DNA of 64,000 nt from Prototheca cutis. Taxonomy: Eukaryota; Chlorophyta; Trebouxiophyceae; Chlorellales; Chlorellaceae. The translations under genes and the position numbers were made by a program. Numbering within the stretch: the stretch's first letter is position 1; every line of letters starts with the position of its first letter. The notes under the pieces are model-generated. The model did not search any database. It worked only from the letters and a program-made list of their open reading frames with translations, and was not told where the DNA came from. Positions 49,352-61,793 of this stretch are shown one piece after another. The stretch is from positions 297,160-361,159 of the forward strand of contig BCIH01000013.1 in the NCBI GenBank assembly GCA_002897115.2. Reading direction: 5' to 3'.

Positions 49352-52300
49352 GGGGGGGGGGATATGAGGCGGGGAGACATTACCTGATCCACCTCATGAG
49401 TTCCGGCACATGACCCTCACGGAATGGTCGGGTACAGGAATGTACATACAATGACCCCCACCCCTCCCCAGCCATCCACGCACAACGTGTATCCACCACG
49501 GTCACGCTGGTTTCGGCGGGACGGGACGGGTTCACCATCGATCACCACGGGCGGGCTGCCGGCCGGGGACAGCGNCTCTGATGGGACATCCTCATAAAAC
49601 CCACCCTCCACAAACGCCGATGACGCCAGGGCCTCCACGCGGCCCGTCCGGACCGCTAGGTGCCCCGAATCCCGGAAGGCTTGCTGGTCCACGCCGGCCA
49701 TGACATCCACCATGTCTGTGGCGCCGGTGGGCACGGCGGCAGTGGTGGGTCGGGACAACCCACCCCTGGTTCCGGGGCCCTCCCCGAGGGCAGNGTCACT
49801 CCCGTTTTGTTCCGCAGCCGCCAGCAGTGAGGACCCCGCAAGCTGCCGTGCCAGTCTCTGGACCAGGTTGGCATTCCTGGCGCTGATGCGTGCNGTAAGC
49901 AGCTGGTTGCCGCCACGCACCGTGCCTGACCCTGGTTCGGCCGGCACNGTAGCTTCGGCTTGGCGCTCGCTGGCCACCAGCACGTAACCTTCGCCCGGCA
50001 AATCTGCATGCCAGACCTGGCAGGGAATCGCCCGGCCCCACCGCGCCTGGTCCCGCGTCTGCGCACCGGCCACGTAGAGCTCCAGGCCCTCCAGCGTCAC
50101 CGCATGCGCGCCTTGGGCTGCCCCGCGGCCGGCCGCCCGCCGCCACAGCATGCGTTCGATGCGCGCGACGGCTGCAGCCGCGGGGCCTGCGACCTCGGGT
50201 CCGGGCTCATACCGCAGCGCCACTGATTCCAGGCGCAGGCTCCACTGTGCCTGTGAGGGCGGGGAGAGACCTTCGGGCGACGCCGGGCCGGCATCCGTCG
50301 CGGCGCCGTCGGGGGAGGCATCCAAAAGGCTAGCCATTCTGGCCAGCCAATGCAGCGTCGGATCGCCCTGCCACGTCCCCAGCGTGCACTCTGGTGGTGC
50401 AGAAGAGGGGTAGAGAGCAAAGGGTTTTGTCGTGCAGCGAGTTTAGAAAGCCTCGACGGAGGAGGCAATTCCATGGCAAGGACAGTTCCGCACTGCAGAC
50501 AAGTTGGGTTCCTGTCAAGCCCAGACATATGCTGGCCATACTCCCTGTTCGGACAAGAATTTCCTCCAACCTCAAGACCGACCTTTGACCTGTAGGAGCC
50601 CGATGCTCCACGTCGGGTACAGCATCCGGCCATCCGTTCCGACCACCGTGCCCTCCACTTGCCTACAAAGAAAGCAAGGAACGGCAGCATGTTCAACCCA
50701 TGTCTGCTCCATTGGCCCCTAACAATGCCATGCACAGGACTGGCCGTGCTCCTCTTCGCCGGGCGCTAGAGACCTTGAAGATGGGCCTCCTCCCTTACAA
50801 AGCAATGTCGGACGCTCCCGCCACCTGCAATGCATGAATGCATGCATCGACACCATGACCCACACACAGACAAACCAAGAAGGGTCAACACGCCAGCGTA
50901 CTTTGATAGGAAGAATAGCGACAGGCTGGGCTGTAGGTCAGCTCCAGGTGGGGGGGCCAGACCATACAGCAAGACTGTGTTGTCGTCAGCGGCCTCCAAC
51001 TTTGTCCCCGTGAGCTCCAGCACGCAGGCCGAAGAGGCCGTGACGCGACCCACACCCGCCAGCAAGAACGCATGGCAGTGCTGCGCACTGCCCCGGAACG
51101 CGGGCCGGCCTTGCTCATCCGCCACGGACAGGGCAAGTTCCGCGTCCAGTGTCAGTGAATTCTGCACGGCATCGCCCATGCCTGGTGTGGGCGCCGGGAT
51201 CAACGCGANCAGGGCTCCCAACAGCGGCGGCAGCGGTGCCAGTGCTCCGGGGCTCACCCGAGCGGAGATGCGCAGGCGGGAGATGTGCAGCGCGTGCACG
51301 CAGCCTTCTGCCGCATCCAGCTCCAGGCTGGTGAACAGGCCCTCTGGCTCCTCCGAGCGCCACGTGCCATGCCCTGAGGTTGTTCAGGGTCGAGCGAGCG
51401 TCAGGAGTCCTTAAATCACGGTCATACATATGTTCAAAACGCGCAAAACCTCCCTGTCCTCCACTGCCTGCGTACCATCCTGCAAGTCGGTGCCTCCTGG
51501 CCGGTGCGTGGCACGCTGCCACAGGGATTCGAGCTGCTCGGGGCACGCGACCTCCAGGGCTTGAAAATTGGAGGTGCAAGTCAGCAGCACCGGGCTGAAG
51601 CCCGCATCTGCGACTCGCAGTGGTTGAGCATGGATTGCTTTTGGAGTCCATCGCAGATGTGCAGGTACACTTGTCACCAAGTCTTAGATACACCTGGCAA
51701 CAAAGAGCTTCTTCTTCCTTCACCCACGGGTGGGCCCCTGGCTGCAAGTTTCTACGGCTCACCTAGCGGCTCGACGGTGACCAACGGCTCTTCGCTGCCC
51801 AGCCACATCACGGTCGCTGCAGCCAGGCGCACGGTGCTGTAAAACCGGCCTCCCCCTGATGTCTGACAGGAGCAGGGTACCGCCACTGTTGCCGCTGACG
51901 TAGCATGAAGGGCCGCAAACACTTCCTGCAGTGGTGGGGCACGGTGCTGGAGTGCAGTGAATGACCAGGATCCTAGGGATCATCAGCCACGGCTGCCGAG
52001 TGCAGAGCCAGCACTGCTGCTTTTCGAGCCTCACCACTCACGAACGCTCTCAAACGCCACTCCGCAGGCAAGCTGCATAACAGTCACAACGACGGACCCC
52101 TCCTTCCCAGCAAACACGGCCACGTACGCTGGCTTGGTCGAGATCCAGGCCTCGCTTCAGCTTGGCCAGATGCCGTACCAGCTCATCTCGATTTGAGGAC
52201 GACAGCCTGGCATGCACCGTCAGGCATTCCGCTTGCTGAGGCCCTGCACTGCTGGTCGGCACCATAACTGGAAGCAGGACGCAGGCCTCTGCAAGATAGA

Positions 52301-55147
52301 CGCTCAGCAACGGCTTCAAGCTGTCCAGCCTGTGGAAAGGAGGGAGCCGTTTCACGTTATCAGTGCGCCATCGCCACATAACATCTCATGGAACTGCTCC
52401 CACTGACGGGTCCCCAGCGCAAGACCATGCCTACCAGGACGTTTTGTCCTCAGCGGCAGCTTTCTCGGCTGGCCTGCCATTCCGAAGCCCAGGCTCAGTG
52501 ACAGAGCCATTGGCTCCACTGTAACAGGCCACCTCCTCCGTCAGCTCCTGCACCGCATCACTCAGCCGGCTGCAGGCCTCACATATCACCCAGCAGGACA
52601 CCGGCGCAAGGGCCACGTGCGCTGACACTGGCGGCTGTGGACCGCCTTCGGCCTGACTGGAGAGGAGGAAGCCCAGCGTGGCTGCTGGCCACCCATCCCT
52701 CCCAAGGCAACTCAGCAAGGGCAGCCGCCGGACCGACTGCGCAGATCCAGTAGGGGCCGGAAGATCAGACAGCTGCTGGACGGTCCTCATCACATGGTTT
52801 TCCTCCAGACCTGTGAGATGGGATCACAATCTTTTTCTCACGGACGATAGCTGTTCCATGCGTGCACGCTGGCATCGTCCAACGAGCCATGACCCCTGTG
52901 AGCAAGGCTACCAACAACACTACTCCTCAGCCTCTTACCTGTCCAGGCAAAGTTTGGACAGCTGGAGAATGTCGCAGGGTGCTGCAGGGCAGTCACGACG
53001 GATCCATCCCAGCAGCATGACATCCCTCGGGGCACCCGGCTCTCTTCAACGAGGTGGACAGCTTCCAACGCCAGGCGTCCTACCATGTCACCTCCGCAGC
53101 CCTGCAAGGCAACCGAAAAAGGGTGGGTAAGGGGATTGTTGCAATATGGGGTGGGGTTGGTACAATAGAAAAATAATCCACGTGAGCACGTTCCCAAGCA
53201 CCAAGTCAGGACCTTGATCTCGGAGTTCAACGCTCGCAGCATCAGCGCAAGTCGCGTCTCGCCATCGTCGTATGGCAATGTCGCCCAGAGCTCCGAGCAC
53301 GAGAGGCTGAGCGTCCAGCAAACCGGTGTATCTGCCTGTAGGGGGCGAACAGCCAGGGAGGAAGATTTTCAGGAATTATCAGCCTGGATCTGCCTTCAAT
53401 CAATGAATTCATGCACAACAGTACCTAATGATGAAGGGTCACACTTTACCATATGCAATTGACAGAACAANCCCCCCCCCCCCCCCCACACACACACCAA
53501 AAAAACAAAGAAAAGGCTGCACCGTACCGCGCGAGTAGATGCAGTGAGCGTGTGCAGGCGTGACAGCGTGCTCTCGGCACCTGACCCCGGCACGCTCTCC
53601 GCCGCGGACCAGTGGCTCGCAGCAGTGCTGTGGTACATGGAGGACCGGAGCGACAGCGTGCTCGCGTAAAGGGATTGGCCCATCGTGGATGCTGCATCCC
53701 AAAACTCTGCAGCGTCCTCCTGCATGTTGCATAAAAAAGGTGCCTGTGTTGATCTGTCGGCACAGGTGTCTGTGCTTAAATGGCACCCTGGATCCCCCAG
53801 GGTCACTTGGTGGCTGCCAACCCTACCCGCAGCAAGAATACCTTCCACATCATCGAAAAAGAAGACCACACATGCAACCACCAACAGACCTCTGCCTCTG
53901 GGGCGTCCTCCTCGTCGAGTTCCTCCTGGTTTTCCGCGATGGTGTCCACCACGAAATCCTCACAGTTCGGCAGCATGAGGCTCTGCAGCACAGAGCGGGT
54001 GGCCCAGGCGTGTGGGTCATGGGCCCCCAGAGCAGCTGTCGCCTGGGTTGCAGCGGCAACCTCTTCGTCCCTGCTGGCAGCTGCTGCGGCGCGCTGCCGC
54101 AGGACGATGGCCAGCAGCCGGCTTCCCACCACGACGGCTGGCGGACTGAGCTGGACTTCGCAGCGCCCTAGCTCCAGCGCAGCTGCTGCAGAGGGCTGGA
54201 GCCCCCGGGCCGCTTGCAGGCCGCCGGCAGGCGCGGGGAACGCGGGCTCAGGCGCGAGGTCCAGCTCGATGCGGCCTGTACCGGCACAGCCATCGCCCTC
54301 TTCGGCACCAAACAGCACGGCAGTGGGCTTGCCGCCGGCACCGGCATCGGCCTTGATGCCGACAGACAGGCCCTGGAAGGAGAGCCGACGCGTGACGATC
54401 TCGCCGCCATCCCGGTCCTCTGCCAGGCTGCCCGAGTAGTACGCTCGCTCCAGCGACGCCACCACCACCGCCTCGGAAGCTTCGGGCTCGCCCGGCACCA
54501 GCACCCGCACCACCACGTTTTCAACGTGCACCTGCAGCCGTTGGAGAACAGACTCCAGGCCGCCTGCAATCATGCGAATGCCCTCCAGCACAGCCTCGGG
54601 GCCAAACGCTGCTGAGGCGGCCGGCACCGGTCCATCCGAACTTGCCTTGGCCGCCTGAGTGCCGGACACAACCCCACCACTGTGTCCAGGTCCTTGGGGC
54701 CGGACGGTGACAAACACATTTGTCAGGGACAGGGAACAGCTGTCCGTGTACAGCGCAGTGTAAGGGACCTTGGCCTTGATAGTACCCACAAACGCCGCGG
54801 TGACCTCCCATCCGGTATGAGCCTGCATGAATGGCATGTCTTGGTGGTGGGCATGGCATGGCGTGTGACTGGGAGGACGAGCCAGAACACGACCCTGGTT
54901 GTTGCACCCCCAGCCCAGCACTTCCCCAAGCCAGGGCAGGTCCCTGCACGACAGACCGCCCGGCGCACACCAGCTGCTCGCTGAGCTGATCGACGCTGAG
55001 TAAAACTTCTCGAAGTTCCAAGTGTCCTTCGCTGAGCTGGACATCGAGCTGGCCCAGGTCGATTTCCGTGGCGATCCATTGTTTCAGGTTCCGCTTCAGC
55101 ACGAACTTGAGGAGCCGCTTCAGGGCCCACGTTGTTGCCGCATTCAT
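47706..55147 (-). CDS. ATG2: Autophagy-related lipid-transfer protein ATG2
   Basis: Long minus-strand gene. Firm exons: 55147-54971, 54822-53890, 53719-53528, 53335-53213, 53101-52939, 52810-52435, 51925-51763, 51682-51476, 51373-50902, 50662-50590, 50388 to about 49500, 49306-49105, 49010-48590, 48429-48223 and 48070-47706. Less certain are the segment 52329-52042 (a frame change implies a short intron) and a small exon near 49410-49384. It opens with the chorein domain (MNAATTWALKRLLKF, IDLGQLDVQLSEGHLEL). Near the end come LVPLHLQLRRRSLMALRALL, then FFQHVTVHPLTLVLDHA, FNVIPLGGVRLEYRQLQLIG and YIKETTRQAYKFVGGTQPIR, matching the plant ATG2 C-terminal region in order. ATG2 is a bridge-like protein moving phospholipids from ER to the growing autophagosome with ATG9 and ATG18. 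Estimated length is about 1,700 residues. Confidence 0.85.
49309..49360. repeat. GT dinucleotide and G-run repeat in ATG2 intron
   Basis: A GT/GC-GT tract followed by ten G lies between two ATG2 exons; in the transcript a CA repeat abuts the acceptor of the next exon. Confidence 0.9.
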
Positions 55148-55393
55148 CCTCCTTCTCCTACCATCAGGCGGCAATCTATGTCGACTGAAGTGTCATTTTT
55201 AGGATATAAAAGTGACGCTGAGCACGAGCCCGTGTGCAGAGACGCCCGCGAAACCCCGGAGGCCCCGTTCCGAAGCAGAGGGTTTTTCGTCCGGATCACT
55301 TTCTCTCTCCCTGGGCTGGCGCCCCAATGAGGTGGGTGTCGAAATACAACGGGAAAGAGGGCATAGCACACCGCAAAGCCGAGTCCGCCCCCA

Positions 55394-57652
55394 TCAGTCC
55401 CATTTCATCGCCTTGTAGTCCATGTCTGTCATCAGCGTTGCGACCACTGTCCGTCCGCTGAAGCGCCGGCCATGCATTGCATTCCGCGCAGCAATGGCGG
55501 CCGCCGCATCCGCAAACTCGATGAGCACCTTGCCTAGACCCGGCGCGGGGGGCTCACCCGGCGGGCCTGGGCGCGGGATGTGCACCTGGAGCACGGTGCC
55601 GTACTTGGCACACTCCTCCCGCATGTCCTCCATGATGTCATTGTAGTCCTCATCGTTACCCAGCTCGTCCAGCGTGACTGCGGATCGCAAAGGGGGAGGG
55701 CAGGGAAGGAGGGCAACCACAGGGAGTGAGGGCTCAGGCGCATCGACAGGCCCAAGTTTCGAGCAGGACTGCTGCATGCGACGGAGACCAGGAGGCCACT
55801 GCAGAATACCCCGAGCGCCCCAAGAGTCTATCCTCGACCCCACATGAAACATGAGGCTCCATTCACCACACCCACACACCCACCTGCATCAAAGAGTCGG
55901 ACGACCCTGGGCGGTGCAACCGCCTCCGCTGTGGCCGGCGCAGCGCCGCCACCGCGGCTGTTGTCGTTGGCTGGCCTGACGGTGAGGCCGCGCTCTCCCA
56001 TCTTCATGCCGTGCAGACCAGCCATTGCCATCTCTGCAGAGTTTTGCTCCTCAAACACAACAAAGCAGTACCTGCGGCGATGGTGGAGTGGTCGGAACGT
56101 GATTTTCCAGCGGTCCATGCCTGCCTTCAGTGGGTTTTTGAGCATCTCTCATACTCACACACACCACCACCACCACAATGACACGAAGACACTGCCACCA
56201 GCGCCCTGCNCTTCACCTCCACCGAGACCCAACCCATGCACGCACCCCTTGAAATGCTGTGTCTCCCTGTCGCGGACGATGTCGAGCTGGCGGATGATGC
56301 CAAAGGAGGACAGCAGTTCGCGGATCTGCTCTTCGGTGAGATAGTATGGCAGCCCACCGACAAAGACGCGCTCCGAGCCCTGGGGCACCGGGGGTGCGGT
56401 CGGGGCGGCCGCAGCCGCTGCAGCCGCAGCCGAGGCGGCCGCGGCCGCCGCAGCAGCGGCGGCAGCCTCCTGCTGCGCCTTCTTGTCCAGGCCAATGGCC
56501 GCAAGGTTCAGGTTTGGGTTTGGCTGGGTCGGTCCCAGCGCCAGTGCGGCGGCCGCCTGGTAATCGGCGGGCCTGCGGATGCGGACCGTGACGCCCTCAA
56601 ACATGATGCCGTCGAGGGCCATGGCGTTTGATGCCTCCTCCACCGTGCGCAGCTCCACAAACGCAAATTTCTTTTCAAAGTTGATGTAGGTGTTCACCAC
56701 GCAGCTGCCCGGGCCCGCGGTGGTGCCGCCCACCGCTGCCAGTGCGTTGTTGAAGAACGCCGAGACAGCGTCCTCCGTGGCGGACGGCGGGAGGCCACCG
56801 ACGTAGATGCGACGCGCGTGCCGCGTGGCCTGCTGCGACGCCGCGCCCCCAAACACCGTTCCGCCAGACACGATGCTCATGGACGCGTCGTCCACGACCT
56901 GGACGGCCCCGGGGAGGGAGGACAGCGGCGGGGGCCCGCCGCCGATCGGTGGGATGTCAAACCATGTCGGCCGCCGGCGAGGGCGGTCGGGGTCGTACGT
57001 GGGAGACTTGGACCGGGACCGCGAATGGTCGCGCCGGCGCTCACGGGACCTGCGTATCGCATTGAGTGCATGTGAAGTTTGTGGAGTCAGTGCATCTGTA
57101 GCCTTGCTGGCAACATGCAGGCAGTCGCTGGGCTCATGGAGCCCTGGGGCCCATCACCAGCAGCTCAAGTGAGCCATTTAGATTCAGCTCCCTCCCCAAA
57201 CATACACACTCCCAGTCACCAGCTCTGGTGCCCACCTGGACCTCCGGCTGCTGTGCCGGGAAGAGCGTTCCCTGTTTCTGTCCCTCTCATCCCTGTCCCT
57301 CCGGTCTCTGCGCTCGTCGTCCTTGTCCCTCGACCTGGGGCAGGACGGGTTTGAAACCCAAGTAGTGGGCACGGAAGGAAGCAAGCTTCTGGGCAATGTA
57401 CAGTATCCCAGGGCGCCACTTCCTTCTGGCCTCGTACAGCACATGACCCAGACCAAATCCACTCACGCACCGAGAACGCCTGCGCTCCTCAGGGTCCCTA
57501 GAGTACCGGTCCTCTCGCCGGCTCTCCCTCCGGTACTCCCGATCATCCTGCGACACGGGCGCGCCAGGTGGTTGTCCTGTGCATACAACGGAAATCCTTT
57601 CAGAATGCAAAGCAATGCCATGCCCTCTGCCTACGCTCACCACGTCCGCCAT
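55394..57652 (-). CDS. U2AF2: Splicing factor U2AF large subunit
   Basis: Six minus-strand exons: 57652-57641, 57547-57471, 57334-57236, 57049-56246, 56071-55884 and 55677-55394 (487 residues, phases consistent). The first exon encodes only MADV. An Arg-rich RS-like region follows (DDREYRRESRREDRYSRDPE, KDDERRDRRDRDERDRNRER), then RPRRRPTWFDIPPIGGG, the U2AF35-binding Trp motif. Three RNA-recognition modules come next: RRM1 (ARRIYVGGLPPSATEDAVSA), RRM2 (ERVFVGGLPYYLTEEQIREL, YCFVVFEEQNSAEMAM) and the C-terminal UHM (LDELGNDEDYNDIMEDMREE, GLGKVLIEFADAAAA). A long Ala tract lies between RRM1 and RRM2. U2AF65 binds the 3' splice-site pyrimidine tract and recruits U2 snRNP. Confidence 0.95.
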
Positions 57653-58025
57653 GGCGCTTGTCTGCGCACGAGATGGGCAAACCTGCTGCCTCGCCTCCGA
57701 AGTAGCGACCAACACCCCGTTGTCGTTTATTCTTAAACTGATGTCATGATATTCTCGAGAAATTGCATGGGAATCCTTCGAANCCTATNGGAGTCGNCTG
57801 CTTGAGGGCACTGCTTCGATTGCAGCCCACAGCGCGCAGATTTCGCTCAGGCCAGCCCGGCCGGAGACAAGTTCGGCATGCACATAGTGAGAAGGGCCAC
57901 GTCAGGAAGTGTATCCGCTCGCCAAGGAATGTCCTCGGATTNTTTTTATCATTTACAAGTTGTGGCGAGGACTGTNTGCATGTCATAGCACCATTGCGTG
58001 CGCCCAAGCTGCCCCGAGGCCGGGC
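57653..58025. promoter_or_regulatory. Divergent promoter region of U2AF2 and Era GTPase
   Basis: U2AF2 starts leftward at 57652 and the Era gene rightward near 58026. No motif recognised; several Ns present. Confidence 0.45.
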
Positions 58026-59895
58026 ATGCCCCTGCTGTGCATGCACAGCGCCATGCCGCTTAGAATAGCTGGCTTGTACCGCGGGGCAAGGGCGTTCTCC
58101 GTGTCGAAACTTCGAGGGAATGCAGTTCCGATGACCCAGGTCATGCGGCTGCACGAGGACGTGGCTCACGGCACGGCGGTGGAGGGCGTTCCCGAAAGCG
58201 AGCANAAGCTGCTGCAGGTCGGCGTCGTGGGCGTGCCCAATGCCGGCAAGTCCACGCTGACCAATGCCCTGGTTGGCACCAAGGTGCGACAAATTTCCTG
58301 ATGTCGGAGGGTTGTCCCTGCGTGCGCGACGTGGACAAATTGTCCCGTGTTTGTTCAGAAGAGTTTGAGCACGGCCTCCCTCTCCGACTGACAGGTCTCG
58401 GCAGTGTCGCCCAAGACAAACACAACGCATTTTTGTCGGCTAGGAGCCTTCACAGAAGGCACAGCACAAGTGGTCCTCTACGACACTCCAGGAGTGGTCG
58501 GCAAAGAGTGAGCAAGGCACACGGCAGTTCTGCGCGGGCGCNGGCCCCGTGGACTGGGTCGCTGTTCCTCAAAGATCGNGCTGCCTCTCTGGTGCGTGTT
58601 GGTTTTCATGCTGCCGCCCGTGCACAATATGCAGGCAATTACGNGGATCTGGCCACGAGACGCGAGTCATGTCAGCCTGGGGAACGGCATCATCCTGCGA
58701 CATGATGCTGTTCATTGTGGACGCACAGCGGCAGGTGGGTGGGGCGAAGTTGCTTCAGCGCTTGGTATGCACCGATTGTTTGCATTTATCTGTGAATGTT
58801 TTCGTTTGGGTGTNTGACTCAGGACTGCCGATTGGATTAGCATTGTTGCAGAGTAGAAGAGTGGATGTTTCTCTTCCCTGGGACCCAGACATCGTCAATC
58901 TCCCCCCCACCCCTGGCACATGCAGATCCTGAGTCCAGATCCCAGGGTGACTCGTCTGGTGAGTGGACTCAGCCGTGTCGGGACATCAACGAGCCCCGTG
59001 GACCTTCCCCCGGCCGTTCTGGTGCTGAACAAGTGTGAAATGGTTCCTCGGGAGCAGAGGCCGGAGCTGCTGTCCCTGGCGACAGCTATGCGGCAGCTGC
59101 ACCCTTTCCAAGACACGTTCTGGGTCAGCGCCTTGAAGGGTACGTGGGAGAGGTCGCGGGACGAGGCTCGCAGTGAGCACGTATTTTGTCAGGCGTGGCG
59201 TCAGCCAGGGCGACCTTGAGAGCATTGGGGTGTCAGTCGTACAGTGGCATACAGGCGACAAATCAGCCCAATGTCCTCGTTGTCGGCTGCCCTGCAGGAA
59301 AGGGGGTGAAGGAGTTGAGGTCCTACCTCNTGGAGCATGCCACTCCCGGCGAGTGGACGCTGGACGCTGGCGAAACGACAGACCGAAGCAAGGAGGACAT
59401 GGCACTGGAGATTGTGCGGGAGAAAGTATTCCAACGATTCTATGATGGTACGCGTTGGTTGGGCTGATTCCTGGGAAGAATTTTCTGGCATTTCTTAGCA
59501 AGCCCAGTTGCCCGCGAAGTTGGCTAGGGCTGTGCACTGTCAGCTCGTTGTCCAGCGCTGAGATTGTTCGTTTTCGAGTGGCACCTGCAAGTGAATCCTC
59601 TGAAATCGAGAAATCAACGCGGCCCATGGTTTTCGGATCCTGTTCCCGCTACCTCCCCTCAACTGCAGAGCTACCATACGAAATAAATATCATTCCTGTA
59701 TCCTGTCGAACGATGAGAGACGGGTCGCTGAGGGTGGAGCATATCATTGCTGTGCCGTCGGAGAGCATCAAAAGGATCGTCGTGGGATCGCAAGGATCGG
59801 CGATCAAGCACGTCGGCACCAGTGCCCGCCTGGAACTCCAACGCATGTGGCAACAAAAAGTTCACCTCATTCTCACCGTCAAGGCGACCAAGTGA
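58026..59895 (+). CDS. Era-type GTPase, organellar
   Basis: Six exons: 58026-58283, 58395-58507, 58635-58734, 58926-59139, 59298-59447 and 59669-59895 (353 residues, phases consistent). An N-terminal presequence-like stretch (PLRIAGLYRGARAFSVSKLR) precedes the GTPase domain: G1 GVPNAGKST, G2 VSAVSPKTNTT, G3 YDTPGVVGKE, G4 LVLNKCEMV and G5 VSALKG. GKGVKELRSYL and ALEIVREKVFQRFYD follow, then the KH domain (PYEINIIPVSCRTMRDGSLR, KRIVVGSQGSAIKHVG). Era/ERAL1 proteins assemble the small ribosomal subunit by binding the 3' end of small-subunit rRNA, here probably in mitochondrion or plastid. G4 has Glu where Asp is usual (NKCE for NKxD). The start could be any of three early Mets. Confidence 0.92.
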
Positions 59896-60102
59896 CTGTA
59901 ATTCATGTGGAAGCAGATGCTTGCAGTCGATGCCTTCGAAAATAGGAACCATGCGAGAATAGTACTTGTGCAGGAGCTGCCATGCAACTGCGTCCCGACT
60001 TCCGGCAGTGGGCAGGACGATGGCCATCATCAGGTGAAGAAAGAGGTCACAAGAGCTTTAACGTTCAATTCACAATTGCCAGTGAAGCAAGACACGATCA
60101 CC

Positions 60103-61455
60103 ATGGGACCACTGCACATTGCGCTCTTGCTTCTCGGCTTGTCGTGGGCGCCGGCCACGGTCGACGCCTTCAGGCCGGTGGAAGACGGTCTCCATGTCCA
60201 CATCATCACTCGAAAGCCCGACTTTTGCGGGTATGTCGTGCTGCTGNGATTTAATTTAGGTTTCTCAAGCACATTGGGGGTTGACTGCGTTGTTCGAGGC
60301 CCGTTGANGGAGGTTGTCGTGGNCGATCCGTTTNCCTGGAGACCCCGTCNCCTTGCGTGATCTGGCGACTCGGACACCTGCAGGGATTACGAGTGTCCGC
60401 CATTCGAGCTGGTGAAGGAGACCGACAACTANGAGCTTCGATCTTATGGAGAAGGTGAAGGGTGCTGATGGCAGGAGCACTTGTTTGCTGTGTCCTCGCC
60501 GGGTCTTCCATCGAGTACGATAGCGAACTTGCTTCCGGAGTCTCCCGACACCTTGCGCAGAGAAGTGGGTCACCACCAAGGAAAAGGGGCACATGTACAC
60601 CGTAGCCTACACGATGGCGACAACGGCAAGTGGGATGAGTTCAGTGTAGTCTGTCCGCGTGATTCGCCTGAAAGCTGCGATGCAGCTGAGCATTCCTGCC
60701 TGTCTTGGTCNGCGCAGAGGCTGCTCAAATACTTCAAGGGTGCAAACGACGNCGGCAAGAAGCTGAACCTGACGACTCCCACGGCGACGTATCTGAAGAT
60801 AAACAAGGATGGCAAGGGGACTGAGAAGGACTACGTCTTTGGCTACTGGATCCCGAATGACTTGGTGGGCATGGCAGGAGGGGTCATGGGGAGAGGTGNA
60901 CCCTCCGCTGGAAAATAAGAAGTGCCNATGTATGGTTTGGTCATGCGAAGAGCTCACATGTATNTCCCCTGTTCCTGATGTCGGCAGGATCCTCCCAAGC
61001 CCACCGATGCTACGGTGGAAATCATGACGTACCCTGCATCGCAGCGTTACGTAAAAGTGTTTGGNGGGTTTGCCACCGAAGGTATGGGCCGGTGTGGCGC
61101 ACATTCATGCGATTCCAAGCTCACAACAATGTGGTGCTTGATGAGAAGGCAAGTGTCTAATTGAATAGGATGACCTAGCCTTGCTGCNTCGCGTGCAGGG
61201 AACGTTGTCGATCACATCAAGGGTCTGGAAGACGTGCTGGACAAGGATGGCACCCAGTACACGACCGAGGTCTGTTCGGAGAAGAACGATATGCTTCACA
61301 TGCAGTGCTGTTTGTGAATTCTGAGGACCACCGCCTGCGCATTCACACGAATATGAGATCTCTCAATGCAGGGATTCCTTGCGGCAACCTACGACCCGCC
61401 CCAGAAGCTCCTGAACAGGCACAACGAGGTGCAAATTTTCGAGTCTGAGAAGTAG
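60103..61455 (+). CDS. SOUL-family heme-binding protein with signal peptide
   Basis: Seven exons: 60103-60230, 60384-60454, 60561-60643, 60718-60864, 60988-61081, 61199-61269 and 61372-61455 (225 residues). The third donor is uncertain and was chosen for phase. A signal peptide (MGPLHIALLLLGLSWAPATV) leads into the SOUL/HBP domain: CPPFELVKETDN, ELRSYGE, WVTTKEKGHMYTVAYTMA, RLLKYFKGAND, KKLNLTTPTATYL, FGYWIPNDLDPPKPTDATVE and RYVKVFGGFATEGNVVDHI. Family members bind heme or tetrapyrroles. The signal peptide suggests secretion, ER or vacuole, or possibly a lumenal location, unlike the cytosolic or plastid forms. The codon TAN at 60430-60432 must be Tyr for the gene to be intact, as the family motif expects. 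Confidence 0.88.
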
Positions 61456-61793
61456 ACCAAGAATCAGCAGTGTGTGGGGTGATGCACGGTATCCNCAAAT
61501 TTTGATGCGTGAGGCGACAGCACGGNCTTCCGGTAGCTTTTGAACATGCGCGTATCACACCTTGCCTGCCAATGCACGCTTTGCTTTGCGATGGTGTGCC
61601 CCGCCGTGTCGGCATGAGACCGAACGGGTCATCCCATCCGTCATGATTACGAGAGGTTTTGCCCAGCTTCAAACGGAAGATCGCATGGCCACTACCTTCC
61701 CCGGCTATTGCTGCACCACGCAGGCCACCCGTTTGGCAATCTCAGCATCCGTATGATTGTAATACATTTGGTCNGATAAAATCGATACTCGTG
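61456..61793. other. Intergenic between SOUL and FKBP genes
   Basis: Same-strand neighbours; 338 bases with no gene supported. Confidence 0.45.
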
